From Pseudomonas rhizophila (GTDB lineage: Bacteria; Pseudomonadota; Gammaproteobacteria; Pseudomonadales; Pseudomonadaceae): DNA of 64,000 nt. The notes under the pieces are model-generated. The model was not told where the DNA came from. It saw only the letters and a list, made by a program, of their open reading frames with translations, and ran no database searches. Every line of letters begins with the position of its first letter. The stretch's first letter is position 1. This document shows positions 1-8,832 of the stretch, piece by piece. A program made the translations under genes and the position numbers. The stretch covers positions 744,999-808,998 of the forward strand of contig NZ_CP024081.1 of NCBI RefSeq assembly GCF_003033885.1. Direction: 5' to 3'.

Positions 1-150
1 GGGGCACCTGCGCAATGGAGTATGGGTCTTAGATGGGGCAGGTGAGGGGTGGTTTCAATGGTGGGCGATTGTTAGCTGTTATTTCATTGCAAGGCATTCA
101 GCCTTGTGACAGGTTCGGTGCGGGCCTGTTGCCGGACCCGCACCGAGGGT
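1..150. other. Intergenic start of window with one hairpin
   Basis: No gene is supported here. A perfect 9-bp inverted repeat (116-124 with 137-145, 12-nt loop) lies just past the stop codon of the minus-strand transporter gene. It could terminate that transcript, but no T-run follows it on the minus strand, so this is only a possibility. Confidence 0.4.
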
Positions 151-1464
151 TCAGGCGACCCTGTTCAAATCGTTATGGCGCGTCTCTTTCAGGCACAGTA
201 CCGCGATCACGCTGAGCACCGCGGCCCCCGAGACATAACCACCGACGTAGCTCAAACCGCCCATTGCCACCAGTTTCTGGGCAAAGAACGGGGCGGCCGA
301 AGCGCCGACGATGCCGCCCAGGTTGTAGGCGGCCGAGGCGCCGGTATAGCGCACATGGGTGGGAAACAGCTCCGGTAGCAGGGCGCCCATGGGGGCGAAG
401 GTCACGCCCATCAGAAACAGCTCAATGCACAGGAACAGCGCCACGCCCAAGGTTGTGCCCTGGGTCAGCAAGGGCTCCATGAGGAAACCCGAGGCAATTG
501 CCAGTACGCCCCCGATAAGCAATATCGGTTTGCGGCCGTAGCGGTCGCTGGCCCAGGCCGACAGCGGCGTCGCGGCGGCCATGAACAGCACCGCAAAGCA
601 CAGCAGGCCGAGGAAGGTTTCGCGGCTGTAGCCGAGGGTGGACACACCGTAGCTCAGGGAAAACACGGTCGAGATGTAGAACAGCGCATAACACACCACC
701 ATCGCCGCGGCACCCAGCAACGTCGGCGCCCAGTACTGGCTGAACAGCTCGACCAGCGGAACTTTCACCCGTTCCTGGCGGGCCATGGCATCGGCGAAGA
801 CGGGTGTTTCATGAAGCTTGAGGCGCACATAGAGGCCGACGATCACCAGCACCGCACTGAGCAGGAACGGGATGCGCCAGCCCCAGGAACGGAACTGCTC
901 GTCGTCCAGGGTCATGGCCAGGGTCAGGAACAATCCGTTGGCCGCCAGAAAGCCGATCGAGGGCCCCAGTTGGGGAAACATACCGAACCAAGCGCGTTTG
1001 CCCTTGGGCGCGTTCTCAGTGGCGAGCAACGCTGCGCCACCCCATTCACCGCCCAGGCCCAACCCCTGGCCAAAGCGCAGCACGCACAACAGGATCGGCG
1101 CCCAGGCGCCAATGCTGGCGTAACCGGGCAGTACGCCGATCAGCGTGGTACACACACCCATCAGCAGCAGGGACGCCACCAGCGTGGACTTGCGCCCGAT
1201 CCGGTCGCCGAAGTGGCCGAACAGCGCCGAACCCAGCGGGCGAGCGAGGAATGCGATGCCGAACGTCAGGAAGGACGAGAGCATTTGTGCCGTGCCTGAG
1301 GTTTGCGGGAAGAACACCGGCCCGATCACCAGGGCCGCAGCCGTGGCGTAGACGTAGAAGTCATAGAACTCGATGGCCGTGCCGATGAAGCTTGCGGTCG
1401 CCACGCGGGTGGCGGAGTTCGTCGGCGGGGCAGACACAGCTTCGTTGCAAGTGGTCGTTGTCAT
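151..1464 (-). CDS. MFS transporter, metabolite:H+ symporter (MHS) type
   Basis: Inner-membrane secondary transporter of the major facilitator superfamily, MHS branch (relatives include ProP and ShiA), probably a proton symporter for a small organic acid or zwitterion; the substrate cannot be read from sequence. About 437 residues with the usual 12 hydrophobic segments. The N-terminal motif GTAIEFYDFYVYA is typical of MHS members, and the loop after helix 2 carries GHFGDRIGRK, the MFS signature; a second copy, SDRYGRKP, lies in the central half. The ATG at 1464 is preferred because AGGG lies 8 nt upstream. An upstream ATG at 1485 in the same frame has GGAG only 3 nt away. The gene stands alone. 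Confidence 0.85.
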   Translation of the reverse strand: MTTTTCNEAVSAPPTNSATRVATASFIGTAIEFYDFYVYATAAALVIGPVFFPQTSGTAQMLSSFLTFGIAFLARPLGSALFGHFGDRIGRKSTLVASLLLMGVCTTLIGVLPGYASIGAWAPILLCVLRFGQGLGLGGEWGGAALLATENAPKGKRAWFGMFPQLGPSIGFLAANGLFLTLAMTLDDEQFRSWGWRIPFLLSAVLVIVGLYVRLKLHETPVFADAMARQERVKVPLVELFSQYWAPTLLGAAAMVVCYALFYISTVFSLSYGVSTLGYSRETFLGLLCFAVLFMAAATPLSAWASDRYGRKPILLIGGVLAIASGFLMEPLLTQGTTLGVALFLCIELFLMGVTFAPMGALLPELFPTHVRYTGASAAYNLGGIVGASAAPFFAQKLVAMGGLSYVGGYVSGAAVLSVIAVLCLKETRHNDLNRVA

Positions 1465-1636
1465 GCGGTTATCCCTGACAGTCATGTGCTCCGTTGGAGC
1501 TAATTATTATGGTCGAACTCCCTCGGCTCGCTGGCGCGCGCTGGATAAGCGGGTTGAGTATAGGAAGGGGGCTAACGATTCAACAAGAGAGCCCGTACAC
1601 AATAGTGGCGCTTGCGCACAACCCTGTGGCAAGGGC

Positions 1637-2878
1637 TTAGGACGCCAGCGGCACCGAACTGTTGTGCCACACCAGCACCTGGCTGACGCGGTTATCCACG
1701 GTTTCGATGATTTCCAGCCGATAGCGGCCGATCTTCAGGCAGACCGGGCTTTCGGGAATGGTCTCCAGTGCTTCGGTCACCAGGCCGTTGAGGGTCTTGG
1801 GGCCTTCGCAAGGCAGGTGCCAGCCCAGGGTCCTGTTCAGTTCGCGGATCGACGCGGCGCCATCGATCATGAGGCGTCCATCAGGCTGGGGATGGACGTG
1901 GGGGTTGTCGAGGCTGTGCTCGCTTTCGAACTCCCCGACGATTTCTTCAAGGATGTCTTCCAGGGTGACAATGCCCAGCACTTCGCCATATTCGTCCACC
2001 ACCATGCCCAGGCGCCGTTGCTGCTTGTGGAAATTCAGCAATTGCAGCTGCAGTGGCGTGCTCTCGGGAACGAAGTAGGGTTCGTGGCAGGCAGCCAGCA
2101 GTGCTTCCTGGGTCAGGCTCGCGTCCTTGAGCAGGTGGCGGATCTGGCGGGTGTTGAGCACCGCTTCGACCTGGTTGATGTCGCTGTGAAACACCGGCAG
2201 GCGAGTGCGGCGGTTCAGGCGCAACTGTTCAATGATGTCGCCGATGGGGTCGTCGAGGTTGATGCCATCGACCTCACTGCGGGGTACGAGAATATCGTTG
2301 ACGGTAATGTTGTCCAGGGCATGGATGCCGGAAACCGGATGCGGCCGACCGCTGTTGTGTTCGGGGTCGTGATCGTTGCGCGCGGGTGTGGGCATTTCAT
2401 CGTCGTTTTGCTGTACCACGCTTGCCTGGCGGGCAAACGGACGCAGCAGCAATTGACTGATGCCATTCAACAGCCAGGCAAATGGATAAAGAATCTTCAA
2501 GGGCACGCCAAGCAAGGCGTTACCCAACGCCAGTACCGCATCGGGATGGCGGGTGGCCAGGGTGCGCGGCAGGTAATCGGCAAAGACCAGCAGAGCCGCG
2601 CTGGTACCGAGCCAGGCTACCAAGGGGCCGTGTTGCAGCCAGGTAAAAATTGCCAGCAGTGTTCCGATCACCACCGCGAGGGCGCGGCAGAGGGTATTGC
2701 ACAGAATCAGACTGTCCCGGGGGAAACTCAGCTTCGCCAGCGGTTTGTCACCGGCGCGCGAAGCCTTGCGTTGGGCCAGCAAATGCTGCTGGGCGGCTTC
2801 GATGGCCGTGAACAGGGCGGACCAGAGGATCAGCACGACCAGTACAGCGAACAGCGGGCCCACGGGCAACATATCCAT
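1637..2878 (-). CDS. CNNM/CorC (HlyC) family membrane protein with CBS pair
   Basis: Integral membrane protein of 413 residues in the UPF0053/CNNM family, whose members are linked to Mg2+/Co2+ efflux or resistance. Order: N-terminal DUF21 transmembrane region (about residues 1-150, starting with a long hydrophobic segment), a CBS-domain pair (about 190-310; VPRSEVDGI and MVVDEYGEVLGIVTLEDILEEIVGE are typical CBS/CorC sequence) and a C-terminal CorC_HlyC domain (about 325-405). It lies 12 bp downstream of the CcsA-like gene on the same strand, so the two are probably co-transcribed. This pair divergent from ffh is conserved in Pseudomonas. The transported ion is an inference from the family. 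Confidence 0.88.
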   Translation of the reverse strand: MDMLPVGPLFAVLVVLILWSALFTAIEAAQQHLLAQRKASRAGDKPLAKLSFPRDSLILCNTLCRALAVVIGTLLAIFTWLQHGPLVAWLGTSAALLVFADYLPRTLATRHPDAVLALGNALLGVPLKILYPFAWLLNGISQLLLRPFARQASVVQQNDDEMPTPARNDHDPEHNSGRPHPVSGIHALDNITVNDILVPRSEVDGINLDDPIGDIIEQLRLNRRTRLPVFHSDINQVEAVLNTRQIRHLLKDASLTQEALLAACHEPYFVPESTPLQLQLLNFHKQQRRLGMVVDEYGEVLGIVTLEDILEEIVGEFESEHSLDNPHVHPQPDGRLMIDGAASIRELNRTLGWHLPCEGPKTLNGLVTEALETIPESPVCLKIGRYRLEIIETVDNRVSQVLVWHNSSVPLAS

Positions 2879-2890
2879 CAGAGGCGTCCG

Positions 2891-3703
2891 TCAGACATGC
2901 AGAATGTATTCACGAACCAGCTTGCTGCCGAAGTACGCCAGCATCAGCAGGCAGAAACCGGCCAGGGTCCAGCGAATGGCTTTATGGCCGCGCCAGCCCA
3001 GCCGATTTCGGCCCCACAGCAGTACGCTGAACACCACCCACGCCAGGCACGCCAGCAGTGTTTTGTGCACCAGGTGCTGGGCGAACAGGTTTTCGACGAA
3101 CAGCCAGCCAGAGATCAGCGACAGCGACAGCAGCGTCCAGCCGGCCCAGAGGAAGCCGAACAACAGGCTTTCCATGGTCTGCAAGGGCGGGAAGTTGCGG
3201 ATCAGCCCGGAAGGGTGCTTGTGCTTGAGCTGGTGATCCTGCACCAGCAGCAGCAAGGCCTGGAACACCGCGATGGTGAACAGGCCGTAAGCGAGGATCG
3301 AGAGCAGGATGTGGGCCAGGATGCCCGGTTCTTCATCGATGATCTGTACCGTGCCTGACGGCGCGAATTGCGCCAGCAGCACCGTGGCCAGGCCCAGCGG
3401 GAAAAGCAGCACCAGCAGGTTTTCCACCGGGATGCGTGAACAGGCCAGCAGCGTCAGGGCGATCACGGCCACGGCAATGAGGCTGGCGGCGTTGAAGAAG
3501 TCCAGGCCCAGGCCAATGGGCGTCATCAGGTGGGTATAAAGGCTGGCCGCGTGGCCGAGCACCGCCAGCACGCCAAGCATGACCAGCAGGCGTTTGTTCG
3601 CCTTGGCGCCGGTGGCCAGGCGGGAGCCTTGATAGAGGGTCGCAGCGGCATAAAGACAAGCGGCGGCGAGGGAGGCAAGCAAACTGGGTGACAAGGGGAG
3701 CAT
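2891..3703 (-). CDS. CcsA-like cytochrome c assembly/YpjD family membrane protein
   Basis: Inner-membrane protein of 270 residues with about eight hydrophobic segments, resembling the CcsA/CcmC-type cytochrome c assembly family (YpjD in other annotations). Small conserved polar segments between helices (for example QIIDEEPGILAHILLSI and the HKTLLACLAWVVF region) fit this family. The ATG at 3703 is chosen because AGGA lies just upstream and the protein then starts directly with a transmembrane helix. A longer reading frame to 3853 would add a basic, non-conserved 50 residues across the ffh promoter region. The role near ffh is unknown; some relatives have been annotated as CorE-like metal transport helpers, so haem handling is not certain. 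Confidence 0.82.
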   Translation of the reverse strand: MLPLSPSLLASLAAACLYAAATLYQGSRLATGAKANKRLLVMLGVLAVLGHAASLYTHLMTPIGLGLDFFNAASLIAVAVIALTLLACSRIPVENLLVLLFPLGLATVLLAQFAPSGTVQIIDEEPGILAHILLSILAYGLFTIAVFQALLLLVQDHQLKHKHPSGLIRNFPPLQTMESLLFGFLWAGWTLLSLSLISGWLFVENLFAQHLVHKTLLACLAWVVFSVLLWGRNRLGWRGHKAIRWTLAGFCLLMLAYFGSKLVREYILHV

Positions 3704-3810
3704 AAATCCTGTTAGGCAGGCCCGAAAGGCGCTGAGTTTGGCATAGAATCCCCATCGCACGAAAGACCAGCGCAACTGACGGCGAGGTGTGCGCCGGGCG
3801 CAGTCTTCGC

Positions 3811-3816
3811 TATAAT
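3811..3816 (+). promoter_or_regulatory. Candidate -10 box for ffh
   Basis: A perfect TATAAT lies 95 bp before the ffh start, in the divergent spacer with the CcsA-like gene. No good -35 hexamer sits at the right distance, so only the -10 is proposed. Confidence 0.4.
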
Positions 3817-3910
3817 CCGCGACCTGCCCACGCCGCAGGCTCGCCGAGCACATTTTTTACGGTCTGGGCCGCCATTATCCCGGTCTTATCTGGGCCTGAA
3901 AGGATCGCGC

Positions 3911-5287
3911 ATGTTTGAAAACCTAACCGACCGTCTCTCGCAGACGCTGCGCCATGTCACCGGCAAGGCGAAGCTGACCGAGGACAACATCAAAGACACT
4001 CTGCGCGAAGTGCGCATGGCGTTGCTCGAAGCCGACGTCGCCCTGCCGGTGGTCAAGGACTTCGTCAATTCGGTCAAGGAACGCGCCGTCGGCGCCGAGG
4101 TGTCGCGCAGCCTGACGCCGGGCCAGGCGTTCGTGAAGATCGTCCAGGCCGAACTCGAAAGCCTGATGGGCGCCGCCAACGAAGACCTGAACCTGAGCGC
4201 CGTGCCGCCAGCGGTGGTGCTGATGGCCGGCCTGCAGGGCGCGGGCAAGACCACCACGGCCGGCAAGCTGGCGCGCTTCCTTAAAGAGCGCAAGAAGAAG
4301 TCGGTGATGGTGGTGTCCGCGGACATCTATCGCCCGGCGGCGATCAAACAGCTCGAAACCCTGGCCAACGACATCGGCGTGACGTTCTTCCCGTCCGACC
4401 TGAGCCAGAAGCCGGTGGACATCGCCCAGGCGGCTATTAAAGAAGCAAAACTGAAATTCATCGACGTGGTCATCGTCGATACCGCCGGTCGCCTGCACAT
4501 CGACGAAGAGATGATGGGCGAGATCAAGGCGTTGCATGCCGCGATCAACCCGGTGGAAACCCTGTTCGTGGTCGATGCCATGACCGGCCAGGACGCGGCC
4601 AACACCGCCAAGGCGTTCGGTGATGCGCTGCCGCTGACCGGCGTGATCCTGACCAAGGTCGACGGTGATGCCCGTGGCGGTGCCGCGCTGTCGGTCCGTG
4701 CCATCACTGGCAAGCCGATCAAGTTCATCGGTATGGGCGAGAAGAGCGAAGCGCTCGAGCCGTTCCATCCCGAGCGTATTGCCTCGCGGATCCTCGGCAT
4801 GGGCGACGTGCTCAGCCTCATCGAGCAGGCCGAGCAGACCCTCGACAAGGACAAGGCCGACAAACTGGCCAAGAAGCTGAAGAAGGGCAAGGGCTTCGAC
4901 CTCGAAGACTTCCGCGATCAGCTGCAACAAATGAAGAACATGGGCGGCCTCGGCGGCCTCATGGACAAACTGCCGAGCATCGGTGGCGTGAACCTGGCGC
5001 AGATGGGCAATGCCCAGGGCGCGGCTGAAAAGCAGTTCAAGCAGATGGAAGCCATCATCAACTCCATGACCCCGGCCGAGCGCCGCGACCCTGAGCTGAT
5101 CAGCGGTTCGCGCAAACGCCGCATCGCCATGGGGTCCGGTACCCAGGTGCAGGACATCGGTCGCTTGATCAAGCAGCACAAGCAGATGCAGAAGATGATG
5201 AAGAAATTCTCCGCCAAGGGCGGGATGGCCAAGATGATGCGCGGCATGGGCGGTATGTTGCCCGGCGGCGGCATGCCGAAAATGTAA
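3911..5287 (+). CDS. ffh: Signal recognition particle protein Ffh
   Basis: SRP54 homologue (458 residues) that binds 4.5S RNA and signal sequences and delivers ribosome-nascent chains to FtsY at the inner membrane. It has the N domain (1-90), the GTPase G domain with P-loop GLQGAGKTTTAGKLA (about 106-120), DTAGRLHID (G3, about 190) and TKVDGDARGGA (G4, about 248), then a C-terminal M domain very rich in methionine (about 330-458, for example MQKMMKKF and MAKMMRGMGGM). AAGGA precedes the ATG at 6-nt spacing. It stands upstream of the rpsP operon as in other Pseudomonas, but a 251-bp spacer with its own promoter separates them. The 4.5S RNA gene is not in this window. Confidence 0.98.
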   Translation: MFENLTDRLSQTLRHVTGKAKLTEDNIKDTLREVRMALLEADVALPVVKDFVNSVKERAVGAEVSRSLTPGQAFVKIVQAELESLMGAANEDLNLSAVPPAVVLMAGLQGAGKTTTAGKLARFLKERKKKSVMVVSADIYRPAAIKQLETLANDIGVTFFPSDLSQKPVDIAQAAIKEAKLKFIDVVIVDTAGRLHIDEEMMGEIKALHAAINPVETLFVVDAMTGQDAANTAKAFGDALPLTGVILTKVDGDARGGAALSVRAITGKPIKFIGMGEKSEALEPFHPERIASRILGMGDVLSLIEQAEQTLDKDKADKLAKKLKKGKGFDLEDFRDQLQQMKNMGGLGGLMDKLPSIGGVNLAQMGNAQGAAEKQFKQMEAIINSMTPAERRDPELISGSRKRRIAMGSGTQVQDIGRLIKQHKQMQKMMKKFSAKGGMAKMMRGMGGMLPGGGMPKM

Positions 5288-5438
5288 AGAATCTGCGCCG
5301 GCTGTCATGCCGGCGTTGCCCCGCACGGATGCGGGGATCTCCAGCAAACCCGTGCTGCACGGGAGCTGACCTGCCGTTTTTCATGACGGCTCTATGGCAA
5401 ATCTTGATCGCATGGCGCCAGGCGCCGGAAAAAGACAT

Positions 5439-5466
5439 TTGCAAAAGTCCGGATATTCCTTAGAAT
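5439..5466 (+). promoter_or_regulatory. Sigma-70 promoter for rpsP-rimM-trmD-rplS
   Basis: TTGCAA (5439-5444) and TAGAAT (5461-5466) are separated by 16 bp and lie about 70 bp upstream of the rpsP start. The rest of the 251-bp ffh-rpsP spacer (5288-5538) holds no gene that I can support; it includes a short palindrome GGCGCC-A-GGCGCC at about 5414-5426. Confidence 0.6.
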
Positions 5467-5538
5467 ATGCGGCCTTTCGGGCACCTATGCCCGCTGTGCA
5501 TTTAGATTTGCAGCACCGACTACAGGAACGATGTTCAC

Positions 5539-5790
5539 ATGCTAACAATCCGTCTTGCCCTTGGCGGCTCCAAAAAGCGCCCGTTTTACCACCTGACCGT
5601 AACCGACAGCCGCAACCCGCGTGACGGTTCCCACAAGGAGCAGGTTGGTTTCTTCAACCCTGTTGCCCGTGGTCAGGAAGTTCGTCTGTCCGTGAACCAA
5701 GAGCGCGTAGCCTACTGGCTGAGCGTTGGTGCACAACCTTCTGAGCGTGTTGCTCAGTTGTTGAAGGAATCGGCTAAGGCTGCGGCCTGA
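5539..5790 (+). CDS. rpsP: 30S ribosomal protein S16
   Basis: Small ribosomal subunit protein bS16, 83 residues, the usual length. The N-terminus [19 protein letters not shown] and the central YNP-like region ([10 protein letters not shown]) are diagnostic. It is needed for assembly of the 30S body. It is the first gene of the conserved rpsP-rimM-trmD-rplS operon; rimM follows after 5 bp. A sigma-70 promoter is visible upstream. Confidence 0.98.
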   Translation: MLTIRLALGGSKKRPFYHLTVTDSRNPRDGSHKEQVGFFNPVARGQEVRLSVNQERVAYWLSVGAQPSERVAQLLKESAKAAA

Positions 5791-5795
5791 GCAAT

Positions 5796-6332
5796 ATGAG
5801 CGCGACGCCAAAAGATGCTGATGATTTGATCGTTGTCGGCAAAATCTATTCTGTTCATGGCGTTCGCGGCGAAGTGAAGGTGTATTCCTTTACTGATCCG
5901 ATCAAAAACCTGTTGGACTACAAAACCTGGACGCTCAAGCGCGAAGGTAGCGTGAAACAGGTTGAGCTGGTCAGCGGACGTGGGAACGACAAGTTCCTGG
6001 TCGCAAAGCTCAAGGATCTCGATGATCGTGAAGAAGCGCGTCTTCTGGCCGGTTTTGAGATCTGCGTGCCACGCAACCTGTTCCCTGAACTGACCGACGG
6101 CGAGTACTACTGGTACCAGCTGGTGGGTCTGAAGGTCATCGACCACCTCGGGCAATTGCTCGGGAAAATCGATCACCTGCTCGAGACCGGTTCGAACGAT
6201 GTCATGGTGGTCAAGCCTTGCGTCGGCAGCCTGGATGATCGCGAACGCCTGTTGCCCTATACCGAGCAATGCGTGTTGGCCGTCGACCTTGCAGCAGGCG
6301 AGATGAAGGTGGAATGGGATGCGGATTTCTAA
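5796..6332 (+). CDS. rimM: Ribosome maturation factor RimM
   Basis: 178-residue factor that binds S19 and helps mature the 3' domain of 16S rRNA in the 30S subunit. The N-terminal RimM barrel (about 12-95; [19 protein letters not shown]) and the C-terminal PRC-barrel-like domain (about 100-175; the [15 protein letters not shown] motif) are both complete. It is in the translation operon between rpsP and trmD; the trmD start codon lies 2 bp after its stop, so the two are probably translationally coupled. Confidence 0.97.
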   Translation: MSATPKDADDLIVVGKIYSVHGVRGEVKVYSFTDPIKNLLDYKTWTLKREGSVKQVELVSGRGNDKFLVAKLKDLDDREEARLLAGFEICVPRNLFPELTDGEYYWYQLVGLKVIDHLGQLLGKIDHLLETGSNDVMVVKPCVGSLDDRERLLPYTEQCVLAVDLAAGEMKVEWDADF

Positions 6333-6334
6333 AC

Positions 6335-7123
6335 GTGGCTAATTTGCGCGTTGAAGTCATAACGTTGTTTCCCGAGATGTTTTCCGCCATCAGCGAGTAC
6401 GGCATAACCAGCCGCGCGGTGAAACAGGAGCTGTTGCAGCTTACCTGTTGGAATCCGCGGGACTACACCACGGATCGGCATCACACTGTGGACGATCGCC
6501 CGTTTGGCGGTGGTCCGGGCATGGTGATGAAGATCAAGCCCCTGGAAGACGCTCTGGTTCAGGCCAGAACCGCAGCCGGGGAGGGCGCGAAGGTGATTTA
6601 CCTGTCGCCCCAAGGCCGTCAGCTGACTCAGTCGGCGGTACGCGAGCTGGCAAATTCGGATGCATTGATCCTGATTGCCGGCCGTTATGAAGGCATTGAC
6701 GAGCGTTTTATTGAAGCTCATGTCGATGAAGAGTGGTCGATTGGCGACTATGTACTGTCTGGCGGCGAGCTGCCGGCGATGGTCCTGATCGATGCGGTTA
6801 CACGACTGCTGCCTGGAGCTTTAGGGCATGCAGATTCCGCCGAGGAAGATTCCTTTACGGATGGTCTGCTGGATTGCCCGCACTACACCCGACCGGAGGT
6901 GTATGCGGATCAGCGTGTTCCCGACGTGTTGCTAAGTGGCAACCACGCGCACATCCGGCGTTGGCGTTTACAGCAGTCCCTTGGTCGGACCTATGAACGA
7001 CGCGCCGATCTTCTGGAAAGCCGCTCGCTTTCTGGAGAAGAGAAGAAGCTGCTCGAGGAATATATCCGCGAGCGGGACGATAGTTCACAACGTATCGATG
7101 GTAAGTCCGACGACTTGCCTTAG
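6335..7123 (+). CDS. trmD: tRNA (guanine37-N1)-methyltransferase
   Basis: Makes m1G37 in tRNAs that read CUN, CCN and CGG codons, preventing +1 frameshifting; uses S-adenosylmethionine bound in a trefoil knot. The protein (262 residues) begins with the conserved [11 protein letters not shown] and carries the knot motifs [15 protein letters not shown] and [15 protein letters not shown]. The start is a GTG at 6335, two bases after the rimM stop. An in-frame ATG at 6269 inside rimM would add 22 residues not seen in the family. An ASP-type catalytic residue is expected in the C-terminal half (the DSF(T)DGLLD region, about 170). Third gene of the operon. Confidence 0.97.
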   Translation: MANLRVEVITLFPEMFSAISEYGITSRAVKQELLQLTCWNPRDYTTDRHHTVDDRPFGGGPGMVMKIKPLEDALVQARTAAGEGAKVIYLSPQGRQLTQSAVRELANSDALILIAGRYEGIDERFIEAHVDEEWSIGDYVLSGGELPAMVLIDAVTRLLPGALGHADSAEEDSFTDGLLDCPHYTRPEVYADQRVPDVLLSGNHAHIRRWRLQQSLGRTYERRADLLESRSLSGEEKKLLEEYIRERDDSSQRIDGKSDDLP

Positions 7124-7132
7124 GAGCACAGC

Positions 7133-7483
7133 ATGACTAACAAAATCATTCTTGCACTCGAAGCAGAGCAGATGACCAAAGAAATCCCTACCTTTGCCCC
7201 GGGCGACACCATTGTCGTTCAGGTGAAAGTGAAGGAAGGCGACCGTTCGCGTCTGCAAGCGTTCGAAGGCGTTGTTATCGCCAAGCGTAACCGCGGCGTA
7301 AACAGTGCATTCACCGTTCGTAAAATCTCCAACGGTGTTGGCGTAGAGCGTACTTTCCAGACCTACAGCCCGCAAATCGACAGCATGGCTGTCAAGCGTC
7401 GCGGTGACGTACGTAAAGCCAAGCTGTACTACCTGCGTGACCTGTCCGGTAAAGCAGCTCGCATCAAGGAAAAACTGGCTTAA
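7133..7483 (+). CDS. rplS: 50S ribosomal protein L19
   Basis: bL19, 116 residues, located at the 30S-50S interface. Recognised by [18 protein letters not shown] and [17 protein letters not shown] lies 7 nt before the ATG. It is the last gene of the operon, followed within 20 bp by a strong intrinsic terminator. Confidence 0.98.
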
Positions 7484-7500
7484 GTCCAGCTTCCGATGCA

Positions 7501-7530
7501 AAAAAAGCAGCCTGCGGGCTGCTTTTTTGT
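7501..7530 (+). terminator. Rho-independent terminator of the rplS operon
   Basis: A-rich arm, GCAGCC stem, TGCG loop, GGCTGC stem and a T6 run, 17 bp after the rplS stop. Confidence 0.92.
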
Positions 7531-7614
7531 TGCCTGCGATTTGGTCTTTGAGCACCCTGCATCTCATCATTTCCATTTCGAGGCCGCGTACGCACGCATC
7601 CCTCATGAGTTTTT

Positions 7615-8511
7615 ATGCCAGCCATTGATCACCCGCTGATAGACCAGTTTCTCGACGCCCTATGGCTGGAGAAGGGGCTGTCCGACAACACCCGCGATGC
7701 CTATCGCAGCGACTTGGCGCTGTTCAATGGCTGGTTGCAGGAACAAGGCCTGGAGCTGGCCAATGCCGGGCGAGAGTTGATCCTCGATCACCTGGCGTGG
7801 CGTCTGGAGCAGAACTACAAGCCGCGCTCGACCGCACGGTTTCTCTCGGGTTTGCGTGGGTTTTATCGTTATTTACTGCGGGAAAAGCTGATTGCGGTGG
7901 ATCCGACCTTGCGCGTGGAGATGCCGCAGCTGGGGCGACCGTTACCCAAGTCCCTATCCGAAGCCGATGTAGAGGCGCTGCTGGCGGCGCCGGATCTCAG
8001 CGAAGCCATCGGTCAGCGCGACCGGGCCATGCTGGAGGTTTTGTACGCGTGCGGCCTGCGGGTCACCGAGCTGATCAGTCTCACGCTGGAGCAGGTCAAC
8101 CTGCGTCAAGGCGTGCTGCGGGTGATGGGCAAAGGCAGCAAGGAGCGTCTGGTACCCATGGGCGAAGAGGCAATCGTCTGGGTTGAGCGCTACATGCGCG
8201 ATGCGCGTCATGAACTGCTGGGCGGGCGCCCCAGCGACGTGCTGTTTCCCAGCCTGCGCGGCGAGCAGATGACTCGCCAGACCTTCTGGCACCGCATCAA
8301 GCACCAGGCCAAGGTGGCTGGGATCGGCAAGTCACTGTCCCCCCACACCTTGCGCCATGCCTTCGCCACGCACCTGCTCAACCACGGCGCCGACTTGCGT
8401 GTGGTGCAGATGCTGCTGGGCCACAGCGACCTGTCCACCACTCAGATCTACACCCATGTGGCTCGGGCGCGGTTGCAGGATCTGCACGCCAAGCATCACC
8501 CCCGAGGCTGA
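7615..8511 (+). CDS. xerD: Site-specific tyrosine recombinase XerD
   Basis: Works with XerC at the chromosomal dif site to resolve dimers before cell division. 298 residues: SAM-like core-binding domain (about 1-90) and catalytic domain (about 110-298). All catalytic residues of the tyrosine recombinase family are present: R149 (GLRVTEL), K173 (GKGSKERLVP), H244 and R247 (HTLRHAFATHLL), H270 (LLGHSDLSTTQ) and nucleophile Y279. It precedes dsbC and hom as in other Pseudomonas, separated from dsbC by a REPIN. Confidence 0.97.
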   Translation: MPAIDHPLIDQFLDALWLEKGLSDNTRDAYRSDLALFNGWLQEQGLELANAGRELILDHLAWRLEQNYKPRSTARFLSGLRGFYRYLLREKLIAVDPTLRVEMPQLGRPLPKSLSEADVEALLAAPDLSEAIGQRDRAMLEVLYACGLRVTELISLTLEQVNLRQGVLRVMGKGSKERLVPMGEEAIVWVERYMRDARHELLGGRPSDVLFPSLRGEQMTRQTFWHRIKHQAKVAGIGKSLSPHTLRHAFATHLLNHGADLRVVQMLLGHSDLSTTQIYTHVARARLQDLHAKHHPRG

Positions 8512-8548
8512 ATGAAGATCCCTGGATTGATGAGTACCCGATAGCCCA

Positions 8549-8638
8549 TGTGGGAGCGAGCCTGCTCGCGATGACGGTGGCGCATTCAAAATCAATGCAA
8601 GCTGACCCACCGCTATCGCGAGCAGGCTCGCTCCCACA
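8549..8638. repeat. REPIN-like doublet (type A)
   Basis: Two inverted copies of TGTGGGAGCGAGCCTGCTCG-CGAT separated by about 40 bp. The 321-bp xerD-dsbC spacer holds this element and no supported gene. Confidence 0.88.
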
Positions 8639-8832
8639 GGGAGTTGTGGTGAGCGCCAGATATGTGAACCCACGCCAGCACACAGAAAAAAGGCATCCAT
8701 ATGCCTTGTATCACCGGCATTCGGCCATGCGGGCCTTATGTGGTAGGCTTTGCCGGTTTGCACAGTGGGCGGTTGGAACCCGAATCTGCCGGTCGGCGTT
8801 CCCCGTCCCATTTGTCCGTCTCAGGAGCTCCC

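Noticed and set aside
1373..3358. 661-codon open frame on the plus strand
   Set aside because: It is antisense to the CNNM/CorC and CcsA-like genes; its translation is rich in Q, H and A without any family signature, a usual effect of GC-rich codon bias on the opposite strand.
3744..3749. TAGAAT as another ffh promoter
   Set aside because: No plausible -35 hexamer at 15-19 bp; the TATAAT at 3811 is a better candidate.
3923..5347. 474-codon minus-strand frame over ffh
   Set aside because: Shadow of the strongly conserved ffh frame; His/Leu-rich translation with no motif.
8549..8638. CRISPR-like repeats
   Set aside because: The repeated units are palindromic doublets dispersed singly between genes, not an array of direct repeats with uniform spacers.
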